64,000 bases of DNA from Kocuria varians (GTDB lineage: Bacteria > Actinomycetota > Actinomycetes > Actinomycetales > Micrococcaceae), in the NCBI RefSeq assembly GCF_006539885.1, contig NZ_BJNW01000006.1, positions 1-64,000 on the forward strand. The letters run 5' to 3'. Below the pieces are notes generated by a model. It was not told the origin of the DNA and did not search any database. It saw only the letters and a list, made by a program, of their open reading frames with translations. Position 1 is the stretch's first letter. Every line of letters starts with the position of its first letter. Positions 55,721-64,000 of the stretch are shown one piece after another. The translations under genes and the position numbers were made by a program.

Positions 55721-56211
55721 GCGAGCATCCCTTCGAGACGCAGGACGGCGATCTGGCGCAGCTGCTCCGCAACCTCGCGGCGCTCGTCCTCGGGCGGGTT
55801 GGTCAGGCGGCGGCGCGCCTCGGAGAGGATCTCCGACAGGCTGCGCCCGGCGGCGCGGATGAGGAACACGTGGCCGAAGCGTTCCTGGTACTCGAGGTTG
55901 GCGCGCTCCAGCTCGGCGCGCACGGTCTCGTCCGCGTCCCCCAGGGAGGCCTGCTCGCCGCGGGAGAGCTCGGCCTCCGCGGAGTCGCCCTCCGCGCGGC
56001 GCCCGATCATCGGGTGGTGGGACAGGGCGCGGTCGATCTCCTCGTCCGTGAACGGATCGGCCGTGCTGCGCGCGGTTTCCAGCAGCTGCGCGGTGGACGC
56101 GTATGGGCGGTGCTCCACGAGGCCGTCCACCCACCGGCGAACCTCCAGCGCGGGCCGCAGGGCCGCCGCGGCGGACGCACGGTCGAGGGTGTTGAACTCG
56201 GTGAGCTCCAC
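55717..56211 (-). CDS. uraD: OHCU decarboxylase
   Basis: A 164-residue helical enzyme decarboxylating 2-oxo-4-hydroxy-4-carboxy-5-ureidoimidazoline to S-allantoin. FNTLDRASAAAALRPAL starts the protein, SHHPMIG has the catalytic His, and YQERFGHVFLIRAAGRS is the family hallmark. GTG 56211 with GGGAGGA at ideal spacing. First gene of the urate operon, just downstream of the palindrome at 56239. Confidence 0.94.
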   Translation of the reverse strand: MELTEFNTLDRASAAAALRPALEVRRWVDGLVEHRPYASTAQLLETARSTADPFTDEEIDRALSHHPMIGRRAEGDSAEAELSRGEQASLGDADETVRAELERANLEYQERFGHVFLIRAAGRSLSEILSEARRRLTNPPEDERREVAEQLRQIAVLRLEGMLA

Positions 56212-56238
56212 GGGCGTCCTCCCAGAAATTTCGAGATA

Positions 56239-56254
56239 TGAAAACTTAATTTCA
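56239..56254. promoter_or_regulatory. Candidate AllR operator upstream of uraD
   Basis: TGAAAACTTAATTTCA, with TGAAA-N6-TTTCA symmetry, differs at only three positions from the site at 50859. It lies 28 bases before the uraD start and in the divergent gap with the amidotransferase gene. Confidence 0.55.
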
Positions 56255-56263
56255 CCGAAACTC

Positions 56264-56279
56264 AGTGAACGGGATCACA
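56264..56279. promoter_or_regulatory. CRP/GlxR-like site
   Basis: AGTGA-N6-TCACA: one perfect and one near-perfect half-site, ten bases from the palindrome at 56239. It suggests carbon-state control of the urate operon and/or the amidotransferase. Confidence 0.45.
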
Positions 56280-56323
56280 GCCCACGAGTCAAGAGGACCT
56301 GCCGGGGTGGCTAGCATGAGGGC

Positions 56324-57058
56324 ATGAAACCCTTCGTGCTCCTGGCCACACGCGCCGACGACACCCTCGCGGACGAGGAATACCAGGCTGTTGCCCGCTT
56401 GGGAGGGCTCGAGGAGTCCGAGCTGAAGCGCATCCGCCTGGAGTCCGGGCAGTGGCCCGCCCTGGACCTGGACGAGTACAGCGGGATCATCGTGGGTGGT
56501 TCCCCGTTCAACTCCTCGGACCCGGCGGAGGAGAAGTCCAAGGCCCAGCGGACCGCGGAGACGTGGATCAGCTCGCTGTTGGACGAGGTCGTGGCCCGCG
56601 ACTTCCCGTTCCTGGGCGCGTGCTACGGCGTGGGCACCCTGGGGATCCACCAGGGTGCGACCGTGGACCACACGTGCCACGAGGATGTCGGGCCCATCAC
56701 GGTGACCCTCACGGAGGAGGGGCAGAAGGACCCCCTGCTCCAGGGCATCCCCCGCGAGTTCAGCGCCTACGTGGGGCACAAGGAGGGCACCCGGGTGATG
56801 CCCCCGAACGCCGTGCTGCTCGCCACCGGCGAGGTCTGCCGCGTGCAGATGTACCGGATCAAGAACAATCTCTACGCCACCCAGTTCCACCCGGAGCTGG
56901 ACGCCCCGGGTCTGGTGAGCCGGATCATGGCGTACAAGGACCTCGGCTACTTCCAGCCCCAGGACACCGAGACGGTGGTCGATCGGGCGGTCAACGGGCC
57001 CGCGGTGGAGCAGGCCCCGAAGATCCTGCGCGCGTTCGTGGAGCGCTACCGCTGCTGA
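56324..57058 (+). CDS. Class I glutamine amidotransferase-like protein
   Basis: A 244-residue GATase1 domain protein of the GMP-synthase-like group. SGIIVGGSPFN, then FLGACYGVGTLG with the nucleophilic Cys, and YATQFHPELD with the His-x-Glu of the catalytic triad. In similar stand-alone proteins the acceptor is unknown. It sits divergent from uraD and shares the operator region, so a link to purine or nitrogen metabolism is possible. ATG 56324. Confidence 0.85.
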   Translation: MKPFVLLATRADDTLADEEYQAVARLGGLEESELKRIRLESGQWPALDLDEYSGIIVGGSPFNSSDPAEEKSKAQRTAETWISSLLDEVVARDFPFLGACYGVGTLGIHQGATVDHTCHEDVGPITVTLTEEGQKDPLLQGIPREFSAYVGHKEGTRVMPPNAVLLATGEVCRVQMYRIKNNLYATQFHPELDAPGLVSRIMAYKDLGYFQPQDTETVVDRAVNGPAVEQAPKILRAFVERYRC

Positions 57059-57125
57059 GCCCCCCCGCCCTCCACCGTGTTCCCGTCCACCGGCCGCGGC
57101 ACTCCGGAACGGTTACCGTGGAGAC

Positions 57126-58490
57126 ATGAGTCAGCCCAGCGCCCCGTGGTCCCACCCGACGCCCTCACCGCACGGTGAGCCGCCCCGCGGCGGAGTGACC
57201 GGCACCCCCGGCGCCACGCCCGCGGGCCCGGGAAACCGCGGCGTCGGCGGCCCGGGGATGCCCGCCCCCGTGCAGGCCCCCGGGCCCATCTCCGCAGGCG
57301 GCACCCGCACGCTCTTCTACCACCGGCTCGCGCTCGCGGACCGCAACCACCGCTGGTGGATGCCGCTCGTGGAAGGGGTGCTCGCGCTCGCCGTCTACGT
57401 GGTCCTGAGCATCGCGTTCGGGATCGTCATGGCACTGGCGGTGCCCGAGATCATCACAGGGGACATCCTGGCGATGGACCAGATGGACCCGGCGGTCTTC
57501 CTGCTCCTCTTCGGCTCGGTGGCGCTGATGCTTCCGAGCGCACTGATCGCCCGCCTGGCGCTGGGGCCGCGCCCGCTCGGGCTGATCTTCTCGGTGGCCG
57601 GGCGGATCCGCTGGCGGTGGCTGCTCACGTGCCTGGGCGTGGCCGCGGCGGTCTACGTGGTGGTCAACCTCGCGGGGATCGGCCTGGACCTGGCCACCGG
57701 CGGGGGAACGCTGGAGTTCGCCCTGGCACCCGGGATCGGGTGGCTCGTGCTGCTGTGGCTCGTCGTCGTCCCGCTGCAGTGCACCGCGGAGGAAGTGGTC
57801 TTCCGTGGCTACCTGGCCCAGATGGTCGGGCGCTGGCTCAAGCACCCGGCGTGGGCCATCCTGCTGCCCGTGCCCCTGTTCGTCCTGGGTCACGACTACG
57901 ACGTCTGGGGCCTGGCCTCCGTGGGCATCATGGCCGTGACCATGGGTCTGGTCACGTGGCGCACCGGCGGCCTGGAGGCCGGGATCGCGCTGCACGTGGT
58001 CAACAACATGGTGGTCACACTCATGGGCATGGTGGGGCTCGCGGACATGAACGAGACCTCCGGCAGCCCGTCCGACCTGGTCACAGAGGTGATCCTCAAC
58101 GGGGCCTACCTGGCGCTCGTGTTCTGGCTCGTGCGCCGCAACCCCTCGGTGGCCGTCACGCGCACCGTGGTGCTGCCCCCGCCGCCGCAGCCCCCGCGCA
58201 TGCCGGCGCTCGAGGCGCGCCCCGCCGCGCTCACCGCGGACGGCTCCGGGCTGGCCGCGTACGTGCTCAATCCGGTCACCCAGACCTACATGATCCTGCC
58301 GCCGCAGTACGGTCCGTACTCGGTGCGCGACGCCGAGGGTCGCTACGTGGGCGTGCTGGACACGCGCTCCGGCGGGGTCGGTCAGGTGCCCGCGCGGGGG
58401 CGGGCTCCTGGCCTGCCTGCGGAGGCCGGGCAGGGTCACGGGGCGAGTCGGGCCGTGGGCGGTTCGTACACTGGGCGGCATGACGCATAG
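57126..58490 (+). CDS. CPBP-family intramembrane metalloprotease
   Basis: A 454-residue protein. About 70 Pro/Gly-rich residues come first, then about eight membrane helices with TAEEVVFRGYLAQ (EExxxR), VLGHDY (second motif His) and ALHVVNNMV (third motif). These are the catalytic motifs of CAAX protease/bacteriocin-processing (Abi) enzymes. The C terminus is Pro-rich with a short folded tail. The substrate is unknown. Its end overlaps the aminopeptidase start by 11 bases. Confidence 0.85.
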   Translation: MSQPSAPWSHPTPSPHGEPPRGGVTGTPGATPAGPGNRGVGGPGMPAPVQAPGPISAGGTRTLFYHRLALADRNHRWWMPLVEGVLALAVYVVLSIAFGIVMALAVPEIITGDILAMDQMDPAVFLLLFGSVALMLPSALIARLALGPRPLGLIFSVAGRIRWRWLLTCLGVAAAVYVVVNLAGIGLDLATGGGTLEFALAPGIGWLVLLWLVVVPLQCTAEEVVFRGYLAQMVGRWLKHPAWAILLPVPLFVLGHDYDVWGLASVGIMAVTMGLVTWRTGGLEAGIALHVVNNMVVTLMGMVGLADMNETSGSPSDLVTEVILNGAYLALVFWLVRRNPSVAVTRTVVLPPPPQPPRMPALEARPAALTADGSGLAAYVLNPVTQTYMILPPQYGPYSVRDAEGRYVGVLDTRSGGVGQVPARGRAPGLPAEAGQGHGASRAVGGSYTGRHDA

Positions 58491-59850
58491 TTCGCACGTG
58501 CCCTCCACCGGTTCCGACGACGCCGCCCGGGCCACACCCGAGGGCCGGTTCGCCGGACAGCTCGGCGAGTTCGTCACGGCCTCCCCGAGCTCCTACCACG
58601 CGGTGGCCACGGCCGCCGCCGAGCTCGACGCCGCCGGCTTCACCCGGCTCGACGAGACGCAGACCTGGCCGGAGCTGTCCGCGGGGCGCTGGTACACAGT
58701 GCGCGACGGTGCACTGATCACCTGGGTGCTGCCGTCCGGTGCCGCACCGGGCGCGGGCTACCGCGTGCTGGGCGTCCACACCGACTCCCCGGGTTTCAAG
58801 CTCAAGCCCCGCCCCACGACCGTCTCCCACCGCTGGTACCAGGCGGGCGTGGAGATCTACGGCGGGCCGCTGCTGAACTCGTGGCTGGACCGGGACCTGC
58901 GCTTCGCCGGGCGCCTGGTGGTGCGTGGCGTGGACGGTGCGCCCCGCGAGGTGCTGACCGCCACCGGGCCCGTCGCCCGGATCCCGCAGCTGGCCGTGCA
59001 CCTGGACCGCACCGCGAACGAGGCGCTCACGCTCGACAAGCAGCGCCACACCCAGCCCGTGTGGGGCGTGGGGGACGCGCAGGACGCTGACGTCCTCGCG
59101 GTGCTCGCCGCCGCGGCGTCGGATGCCGACGGCTCGGCCGTGGACGGCCTGGACCCCGCGGACGTGCTGGGCTACGACATCTGCGTGGCGGACACCCAGG
59201 CCCCCGAGCTGATCGGCGCGCAGTCCACCCTGCTCGCGAGTGGCCGCCTGGACAACCTGACCTCGGTGTTCGCGGGGCTGCGGTCCATGACCGAGCACGC
59301 GGACGAGCTCGACGCCGCCCGGCACGTGAGCGTGTTCGCCGCGTTCGACCACGAGGAGGTCGGCTCGGCCACCCGCTCCGGTGCCGCCGGTCCCTTCCTG
59401 GAGGACATCCTGGAGCGCATCGGCGCCGCGCGCGGGCACTCGCGGGACGAGCACCTGCGGGAGATCGCGGGCTCGGTGTGCCTGTCCTCGGACGCCGGGC
59501 ACCTGGTGCACCCAAACTACCAGGGCCACCACGACCCGGTGAACACCCCGGAGCCCGGGCTCGGCCCCCTGCTGAAGATCAACGCCAAGCAGCGCTACAC
59601 CACGGACGCCGTGGGTGCCGCGCTGTGGGCGGGGATCTGCGAGGACGCCGGGATCGGCTACCAGGAGTTCGTCTCCAACAACACGGTGCCGTGCGGCTCG
59701 ACCATCGGACCCATCACGGCCACCCGGCTCGGCATCCGCACGCTGGACGTGGGCGTGGGGCTGCTGTCCATGCACTCGGCGCGGGAGCTCGTGCACACCG
59801 GGGACCTGCTCGCGCTGAACGCCGCGGTCACGAGCTTCTGGCGCGGCTGA
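58480..59850 (+). CDS. M18-family aminopeptidase
   Basis: A 456-residue cytosolic zinc aminopeptidase of the DNPEP/ApeB family. LGVHTDSPGFKLKP carries the first metal His and Asp, FDHEEVGSATRSGA the catalytic Glu pair, and SDAGHLVHPNY and STIGPITATRLGIRTLDVG later ligands. It removes N-terminal acidic or neutral residues from peptides. ATG 58480 lies inside the previous gene end, so coupling is likely. An Asp-Asp-Ala-Ala near the N terminus is a GACGACGCCGC repeat. Confidence 0.93.
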   Translation: MTHSSHVPSTGSDDAARATPEGRFAGQLGEFVTASPSSYHAVATAAAELDAAGFTRLDETQTWPELSAGRWYTVRDGALITWVLPSGAAPGAGYRVLGVHTDSPGFKLKPRPTTVSHRWYQAGVEIYGGPLLNSWLDRDLRFAGRLVVRGVDGAPREVLTATGPVARIPQLAVHLDRTANEALTLDKQRHTQPVWGVGDAQDADVLAVLAAAASDADGSAVDGLDPADVLGYDICVADTQAPELIGAQSTLLASGRLDNLTSVFAGLRSMTEHADELDAARHVSVFAAFDHEEVGSATRSGAAGPFLEDILERIGAARGHSRDEHLREIAGSVCLSSDAGHLVHPNYQGHHDPVNTPEPGLGPLLKINAKQRYTTDAVGAALWAGICEDAGIGYQEFVSNNTVPCGSTIGPITATRLGIRTLDVGVGLLSMHSARELVHTGDLLALNAAVTSFWRG

Positions 59851-59898
59851 GCCGCCGGGCGCCGCGGCGTCGTCGCCGGTCACGCGGCGACACGTGCG

Positions 59899-59928
59899 TT
59901 GACACCCCCGCGCGCCGCGTGATGGATT
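59899..59928 (+). promoter_or_regulatory. Likely promoter before the SAM riboswitch
   Basis: TTGACA (59899-59904) is followed after 18 bases by TGGATT (59923-59928), a weak -10. It would start RNA about 10 bases before the aptamer. The GCGGCGTCGTC repeat at 59864 precedes it. Confidence 0.5.
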
Positions 59929-59940
59929 GTGGAACGTAAT

Positions 59941-60028
59941 GCCATCCAGAGCGGCCGAGAGACGTGGCTCGTCGACGCCGCAGCAACCACCCGTGTCACG
60001 GGCCGGTGCTCCCGCCACGGCCGATGGA
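59941..60028 (+). ncRNA. SAM-I (S-box) riboswitch
   Basis: The conserved S-box core is present in order: P1 arm CCATC (59942-59946), CAGAGCGGCCGAGAGA, GTGGCTCG, GACGCCGCAGCAACC, the P3 hairpin (CCCGTG...CACGGG), GGTGCTCC, and closing P1 arm GATGG (60023-60027). SAM-I riboswitches shut off methionine and sulfur genes when S-adenosylmethionine is high. The remaining 180 bases to the start codon are GC-rich and should hold the expression platform. A clear terminator could not be settled by eye. This is the main content of the gene-free stretch 59851-60206, besides the promoter and repeats at 59864 and 60104. Confidence 0.92.
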
Positions 60029-60206
60029 CAGTGTTCTGCTCCGCTGACCGGTTCGGTGACCGTCGCCCGCCCGTGACGGCCGCGTCCGCGCACCACGCGC
60101 CCGGACGACGCCGCGGGGGAGCGCGGAGCACCGCGCGGTCCTCGTGCGCGTCCCGGCCGGCGGGGACGGTCCGGGGTGCGGGTCCGACGCAGGGAGCCGT
60201 CAGCGC

Positions 60207-61523
60207 ATGAGCACCATCCAGATCACCGAATCCCCGAGAGTCCGGGCCCGTGAGGCCGCCGCGCAGGACGTCGCACCGGAGGCGGCCGCCGCGCGTGCGC
60301 TGCGTGAAGGCGCGGCGGGGCCGATCTCCACGGCCGAGCTGCAGCGGGTCTTCCGTCCCGTCTTCGACCGGATCGCCGAGCGCACCGTGGCTCGCGAGCA
60401 GGAGCACGAGCTGCCGTTCGAGTGCTTCGCGTGGCTCAACGAGCTGCGCTTCGGTGCCCTGACCCTGCCACTGGAGAGGGGTGGCTACGGGGCGAGCCTC
60501 GAGCAGGCCGTGGAGCTGCTGATCGAGCTGGCCGCGGCCGACTCCAGCGTGGCCCACGTGTACCGCTCGCACCTGGGCTTCCTCGCGAGCCTGGGCGCGG
60601 ACGAGGCGGACGTGTGGTTCCCGCGCGTGGCCGCGGGGCAGACCGTGGGCAACGCCGCCACCGAGCGCTCCGGCGTGGCACTGGGTACGGCCACCACGAC
60701 CCTGACCCGCTCGGACGGGGACGGCTCGTGGCTGCTCGAGGGCACCAAGTACTACTCGACCGGGTCGATCTTCTCGGACTGGATCCAGGTCACCGCGCAG
60801 ATCCCCGGCCAGGAGGCCCGCTCCCACGCGCTCGTGGGCAGCGACTGGGACGGTGTGGAGATGATCGACGACTGGGACGGCTTCGGCCAGCAGCTCACCG
60901 GCACTGGCACCACGCACCTGCGCGGGGTGCGGGTGCCCGCGGAGAACGTGCGCAACCGGGACGGCCGCAGCACCCAGGAGGTTGCGGTCTTCCAGCTCGT
61001 GCTGCTCTCCGTGGAGGCGGGGATCGCGAGGGCCGCCGCGCGCGACGCCGCAGACCTGGTCCGTGCCCGGACCCGCGGCTTCAACACCGGCAACGGCGCC
61101 GCGCCGGCCGAGGACCCGCAGATCCTGCAGCGCGTGGGCGAGCTCAGCGCCCAGGCGGCCGCCGCCCGGGCCATCGTGCTGCAGGCCGCCCGCGAGGTGG
61201 ACGCCGCCGTGGGCGTGCTCGGCCAGGACCCGCTGATCGCGGACCCCGAGGCCCTGACCAACGCGTGCGAGCTCGCCGTGGCGCAGGCCCACGTGGTGGT
61301 CCCGGGCCTCGTCAAGGACGTCACGGACGGGATCTTCGACGTCCTGGGCGCCTCAGCGGTCTCCCGTTCCAAGGCGCTGGACCGGCACTGGCGCAACGCC
61401 CGCACCATTGCCACGCACAACCCGGTGGTCTACAAGGCGCGCATCGTGGGCGACCACCGCGTCAACGGCACGCCCATGTTCGGGCTCAACGCCATCGGGG
61501 ACGTGCGCCGCACCGCGTCCTGA
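60207..61523 (+). CDS. SfnB/DszC-like flavin-dependent sulfur monooxygenase
   Basis: A 438-residue acyl-CoA-dehydrogenase-fold protein of the SfnB/DszC group, FMNH2-dependent enzymes that oxidise organosulfur compounds for sulfur supply. FGALTLPLERGGYGASLEQAV (in part), FPRVAAGQTVGNAATE, LEGTKYYSTGSIFSDWI and the C-terminal HNPVVYKARIVGDH are typical. No dehydrogenase Glu is obvious, as expected for monooxygenases. ATG 60207 with AGGGAG ten bases upstream. Control by the SAM riboswitch supports a role in sulfur acquisition. It stands alone, without an obvious flavin reductase gene in the window. Confidence 0.85.
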   Translation: MSTIQITESPRVRAREAAAQDVAPEAAAARALREGAAGPISTAELQRVFRPVFDRIAERTVAREQEHELPFECFAWLNELRFGALTLPLERGGYGASLEQAVELLIELAAADSSVAHVYRSHLGFLASLGADEADVWFPRVAAGQTVGNAATERSGVALGTATTTLTRSDGDGSWLLEGTKYYSTGSIFSDWIQVTAQIPGQEARSHALVGSDWDGVEMIDDWDGFGQQLTGTGTTHLRGVRVPAENVRNRDGRSTQEVAVFQLVLLSVEAGIARAAARDAADLVRARTRGFNTGNGAAPAEDPQILQRVGELSAQAAAARAIVLQAAREVDAAVGVLGQDPLIADPEALTNACELAVAQAHVVVPGLVKDVTDGIFDVLGASAVSRSKALDRHWRNARTIATHNPVVYKARIVGDHRVNGTPMFGLNAIGDVRRTAS

Positions 61524-61564
61524 CCCCGGCCGGCCGGGTGCCGGACGCGGCCACCCCGAGAAGC

Positions 61565-61617
61565 CGACGACGCCGCCCGGCGACCTTCGCGCAGAAGGCC
61601 ACCGGGCGGCGTCGTCG
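61565..61617. terminator. Bidirectional terminator from an inverted GACGACGCCGC pair
   Basis: CGACGACGCCGCCCGG (61565-61580) pairs exactly with 61602-61617, and an inner CCTTC/GAAGG stem is possible. It lies between the convergent monooxygenase and GAPDH genes. Confidence 0.85.
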
Positions 61618-61652
61618 TCGGGGAGCGGAAGCGTCCCCCGAGAGGGGTGGGG

Positions 61653-63068
61653 CTACGGCAGCTGCAGCATGGAGATGTCCGCCATGCGGGCCATCACGCG
61701 CACCACCTGGCAGGAGTAGCCGAACTCGTTGTCGTACCAGACGTAGAGCACCACGGAGTTGTTGTTCACGATGGTCGCGAGGCCGTCCACCACGCCGGCG
61801 CGGCGGGAGCCCACGAGGTCCGTGGAGACCACGTCCGGGGAGTCCACGTAGTCGATCTGCTTGCGCAGCGGCGAGTTCAGGGAGATGTCCTTGAGGAACG
61901 CATTGATCTGGTCCTTGTCCCGCGGAGCGTTCTCCAGCTGGAGGTTCAGGATCGCCATGGAGACGTCCGGGGTGGGCACGCGGATGGCGTTGCCGGTGAG
62001 CTTGCCCTGCATCACGGGCAGCGCCTCGGCCACGGCCTTGGCGGCCCCGGTCTCCGTGATGACCATGTTCAGCGCGGCGGAGCGGCCGCGGCGGTCGCCC
62101 TTGTGCCAGTTGTCGATCAGGTTCTGGTCGTTCGTGTAGGAGTGCACGGTCTCCACGTGGCCCTGCACGATCCCGTACTCGTCGTCCAGGACCTTGATCA
62201 CCGGGGTGATCGCGTTGGTCGTGCAGGAGGCCGCGGAGAGGATGGTGTCTTCCGGGGTGATGTCGGAGTCGTTGACGCCGCAGACGATGTTCTTCATCTC
62301 GCCCTTGCCCGGGGCGGTGAGCAGCACCTTGCCCACACCCTTGGCCTGCAGGTGCTGGGAGAGGCCCTCCTCGTCACGCCACACGCCGGTGTTGTCCACC
62401 ACCAGGGCGTCCTGGATGCCGTACTCGGTGTAGTCGATCTCCGAGGGCGAGTTGGCGTAGATGAACTGGATGGGCACCCCGTTGGCGGTGATTACGTTGT
62501 GCTCCTCGTCCACCGTGATGGTGCCGTCGAAGGAGCCGTGCACGGAGTCCCGCCGCAGCAGGGATGCGCGCTTGACGAGGTCGTTGCCGGGCTTCTTGCG
62601 CACCACCACGGCGCGCAGGTTCAGGCCGGTGCCGTCGTTGCGGTTGAGCAGGATGCGCGCGAGCAGGCGGCCGATGCGACCGAAGCCGTAGAGCACCACG
62701 TCCCGGGTCTCGGCCTCGTTGCTGCCGTGCTGGTCCACGGCCGGGGCGAGCGCCTCGCGCAGATAGGTGTCAAGGTCCGTGGCACCGGACTCCACGAAGC
62801 CCTGGTGCAGCTTGGCGACGTCCACGTTGCACACGCCCAGGTTCAGCGGGCCCAGGGCCCGGAGGATCTCCAGGGTGCGGTCGATCGGCAGCTCCTCGCC
62901 CAGGATGCGCCGCGTGAAGCGGTGGACCTTGATGATGTCCGTGACAGACTTGTGCACCAGGGACCGGCCGAAGGCCGTGGTGACCACCTTGTTCTCCCGG
63001 TGCAGCTGTCCCACCAGGGGGACCAGCTGCTCGGCGAGGGCTTCTCGTTCTGACCACGTGGCGCTCAT
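61653..63068 (-). CDS. gap: Glyceraldehyde-3-phosphate dehydrogenase, long form
   Basis: A 471-residue GAPDH of the long actinobacterial/proteobacterial type (C. glutamicum GapB is similar in size). About 125 N-terminal helical residues come before VVLYGFGRIGRLLARIL (NAD fold). SAASCTTNAITP carries the catalytic Cys, and VHSYTNDQNL, RGRSAALNMV and WYDNEFGYSCQV follow. Long-form enzymes usually work in gluconeogenesis with NADP preference, but that is not provable here. ATG 63068. Confidence 0.93.
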   Translation of the reverse strand: MSATWSEREALAEQLVPLVGQLHRENKVVTTAFGRSLVHKSVTDIIKVHRFTRRILGEELPIDRTLEILRALGPLNLGVCNVDVAKLHQGFVESGATDLDTYLREALAPAVDQHGSNEAETRDVVLYGFGRIGRLLARILLNRNDGTGLNLRAVVVRKKPGNDLVKRASLLRRDSVHGSFDGTITVDEEHNVITANGVPIQFIYANSPSEIDYTEYGIQDALVVDNTGVWRDEEGLSQHLQAKGVGKVLLTAPGKGEMKNIVCGVNDSDITPEDTILSAASCTTNAITPVIKVLDDEYGIVQGHVETVHSYTNDQNLIDNWHKGDRRGRSAALNMVITETGAAKAVAEALPVMQGKLTGNAIRVPTPDVSMAILNLQLENAPRDKDQINAFLKDISLNSPLRKQIDYVDSPDVVSTDLVGSRRAGVVDGLATIVNNNSVVLYVWYDNEFGYSCQVVRVMARMADISMLQLP

Positions 63069-63376
63069 GAGCAACCTTCTTCCTCGGCCCGGACGTCGTC
63101 GTCCGAACCGTCTTGGAGTCGCGCGACGGTGCGCGGACTGGCGGGATGGCGCGCCTCGTGAGCGGCGCTGCTCGTCGAGAGCACAGTTTACGTGTCCGCC
63201 CGCCGCGCCCGGGACCTGTGCCACCGCATGACGACGCCGCCGTGGGGGCCTGGCAGCGCGGGTCTCCGCGCGGCGTCGTTCGCGCTCCGGCGGCCACAGG
63301 GATCCCGGGGACGACGGTCCTCTTGTGAGGCCCGCGGCGCCGGGGCGCGCGGGGGCTGCTTTGCTACCGTGGTGCC
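63069..63376. other. Gene-free divergent promoter region
   Basis: About 308 bases between the GAPDH and PfkB kinase starts. They hold one GACGACGCCGC repeat at 63230 and no convincing open frame, hairpin or operator. Confidence 0.5.
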
Positions 63377-64000
63377 ATGTTGACCGTGATCGGTGAAGCG
63401 CTCGTGGACGTCGTGTCCCGCAACGGGGCGGAACCCCGGGCCCACGTGGGCGGAAGCCCCATGAACGTGGCCGTGGGACTGGCCAGGCTGGGCCAGGACG
63501 TCCAGTTCCTGGGCCGCTACGGGCAGGACGACTACGGCCACCGCGTGGTGGAGCACCTGCGCGGCAACGGCGTGGCCCTGCCCTTCGAGCCGGACACCCG
63601 CCCCACCTCCGTGGCTCAGGCCACCGTGGGAGAGGACGGCTCGGCCACCTACGACTTCCAGCTGGACTGGTCCCTGGACGTGACGCCCGAGCGGATCGAC
63701 GAGCTGCTGGACGGCACCACCCTGCTGCACGTGGGCTCGATCGGCGCGATGCTCGAACCGGGCGCGTCCGTGGTGGTGGACGCCGTGGAGCGCGCACGGC
63801 GCACCGCCCTGATCTCCTACGACCCCAACTGCCGCCCGTCGATCATCCCGGACTCCTCGGACGCCCGCGCCCGTGCGGAGCAGATCGTGGGGTTGTCCCA
63901 CGTGATCAAGGCCTCGGACGAGGACCTGCTGTGGCTCTACCCCCACCGCACCGTGGAGGACACCGCCCGCGCGTGGCTCAAGGCCGGCGCGCGGCTCGTC
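63377..64000 (+). CDS. PfkB-family sugar kinase (fructokinase-like), truncated by window end
   Basis: The first 208 codons of a ribokinase/PfkB kinase. MLTVIGEALVDVV at the start, HVGGSPMNVAVGLARLG (the N-terminal signature with substrate-binding Gly-Gly), LISYDPNCRP and VIKASDEDLLWLYP are typical of fructokinases. The C-terminal DTxGAGD motif lies beyond the window. ATG 63377 is the only plausible start. No break is seen in the visible part. Confidence 0.88.
   Translation, partial: MLTVIGEALVDVVSRNGAEPRAHVGGSPMNVAVGLARLGQDVQFLGRYGQDDYGHRVVEHLRGNGVALPFEPDTRPTSVAQATVGEDGSATYDFQLDWSLDVTPERIDELLDGTTLLHVGSIGAMLEPGASVVVDAVERARRTALISYDPNCRPSIIPDSSDARARAEQIVGLSHVIKASDEDLLWLYPHRTVEDTARAWLKAGARLV

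Noticed and set aside
59926-59945. ATTGTGGAACGTAATGCCAT as a third AllR operator, because it resembles the site at 50855-50875
   Set aside because: The palindrome is imperfect with different spacing, and the segment runs directly into the SAM aptamer P1 arm, which explains its sequence.

Overview
The window is GC-rich (roughly 70 percent G+C by eye), with GTG starts common, genes packed in short overlapping operons, and intrinsic terminators that are long GC hairpins without a T run. Together with the gene families (about 1,700-residue NAD-glutamate dehydrogenase, 471-residue GAPDH, membrane-fused copper nitrite reductase, YtrA-type GntR, AllR) this points to an actinobacterium of the Micrococcaceae, most like Kocuria. 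That assignment is inference. I saw no rRNA, tRNA, CRISPR array, prophage or intact insertion sequence.

Layout. 1-7.9 kb: histidine phosphatase, formate/nitrite channel, large catabolic glutamate dehydrogenase, LysM lipoprotein. 8.2-23.2 kb: respiratory nitrate module, with a membrane-cupredoxin-NirK fusion, molybdenum cofactor genes (moeA, mobA), narGHJI and a NarK-type transporter. It would reduce nitrate through nitrite to nitric oxide, with no nor or nos genes here. 23.2-27.5 kb: a GntR regulator facing an acyl-CoA dehydrogenase-like / PIG-L-methyltransferase fusion / glycosyltransferase operon of unknown role. 27.8-33.2 kb: MFS exporter, class V aminotransferase, DJ-1 protein, aldo/keto reductase, ring-cleaving-type VOC protein. 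33.4-37.3 kb is a decay zone: a remnant of an osmolyte ABC permease, a membrane gene with one in-frame amber codon, and a copper amine oxidase with two in-frame stop codons.

37.4-56.3 kb is a purine and ureide catabolism region split over several operons: urate permease, uricase, HIU hydrolase and OHCU decarboxylase lead to allantoin. Allantoin permease, racemase, allantoinase and ureidoglycine aminohydrolase lead to glyoxylate. Malate synthase, hydroxypyruvate isomerase and glycerate kinase recover the carbon. An AllR-type IclR regulator sits divergent from malate synthase, and the same 16-bp palindrome lies in the aceB/allR and uraD promoters. Allantoate amidohydrolase, glyoxylate carboligase and tartronate semialdehyde reductase are not in the window. 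56.3-64 kb: glutamine amidotransferase-like protein, CPBP protease, M18 aminopeptidase, a SAM-I riboswitch ahead of an SfnB/DszC-like monooxygenase, long-form GAPDH, and a PfkB sugar kinase cut by the window end.

The most unusual signal is not a gene. The 9-mer GACGACGCC, usually extended to GACGACGCCGC, occurs 37 times by hand count, on both strands, in coding DNA (three reading frames, often in disordered linkers) and strongly between genes. Inverted pairs form the stems of several terminators. This is the pattern shown by DNA uptake sequences in Neisseria and Pasteurellaceae, and I propose it as a candidate uptake-type or other genome-wide signal.
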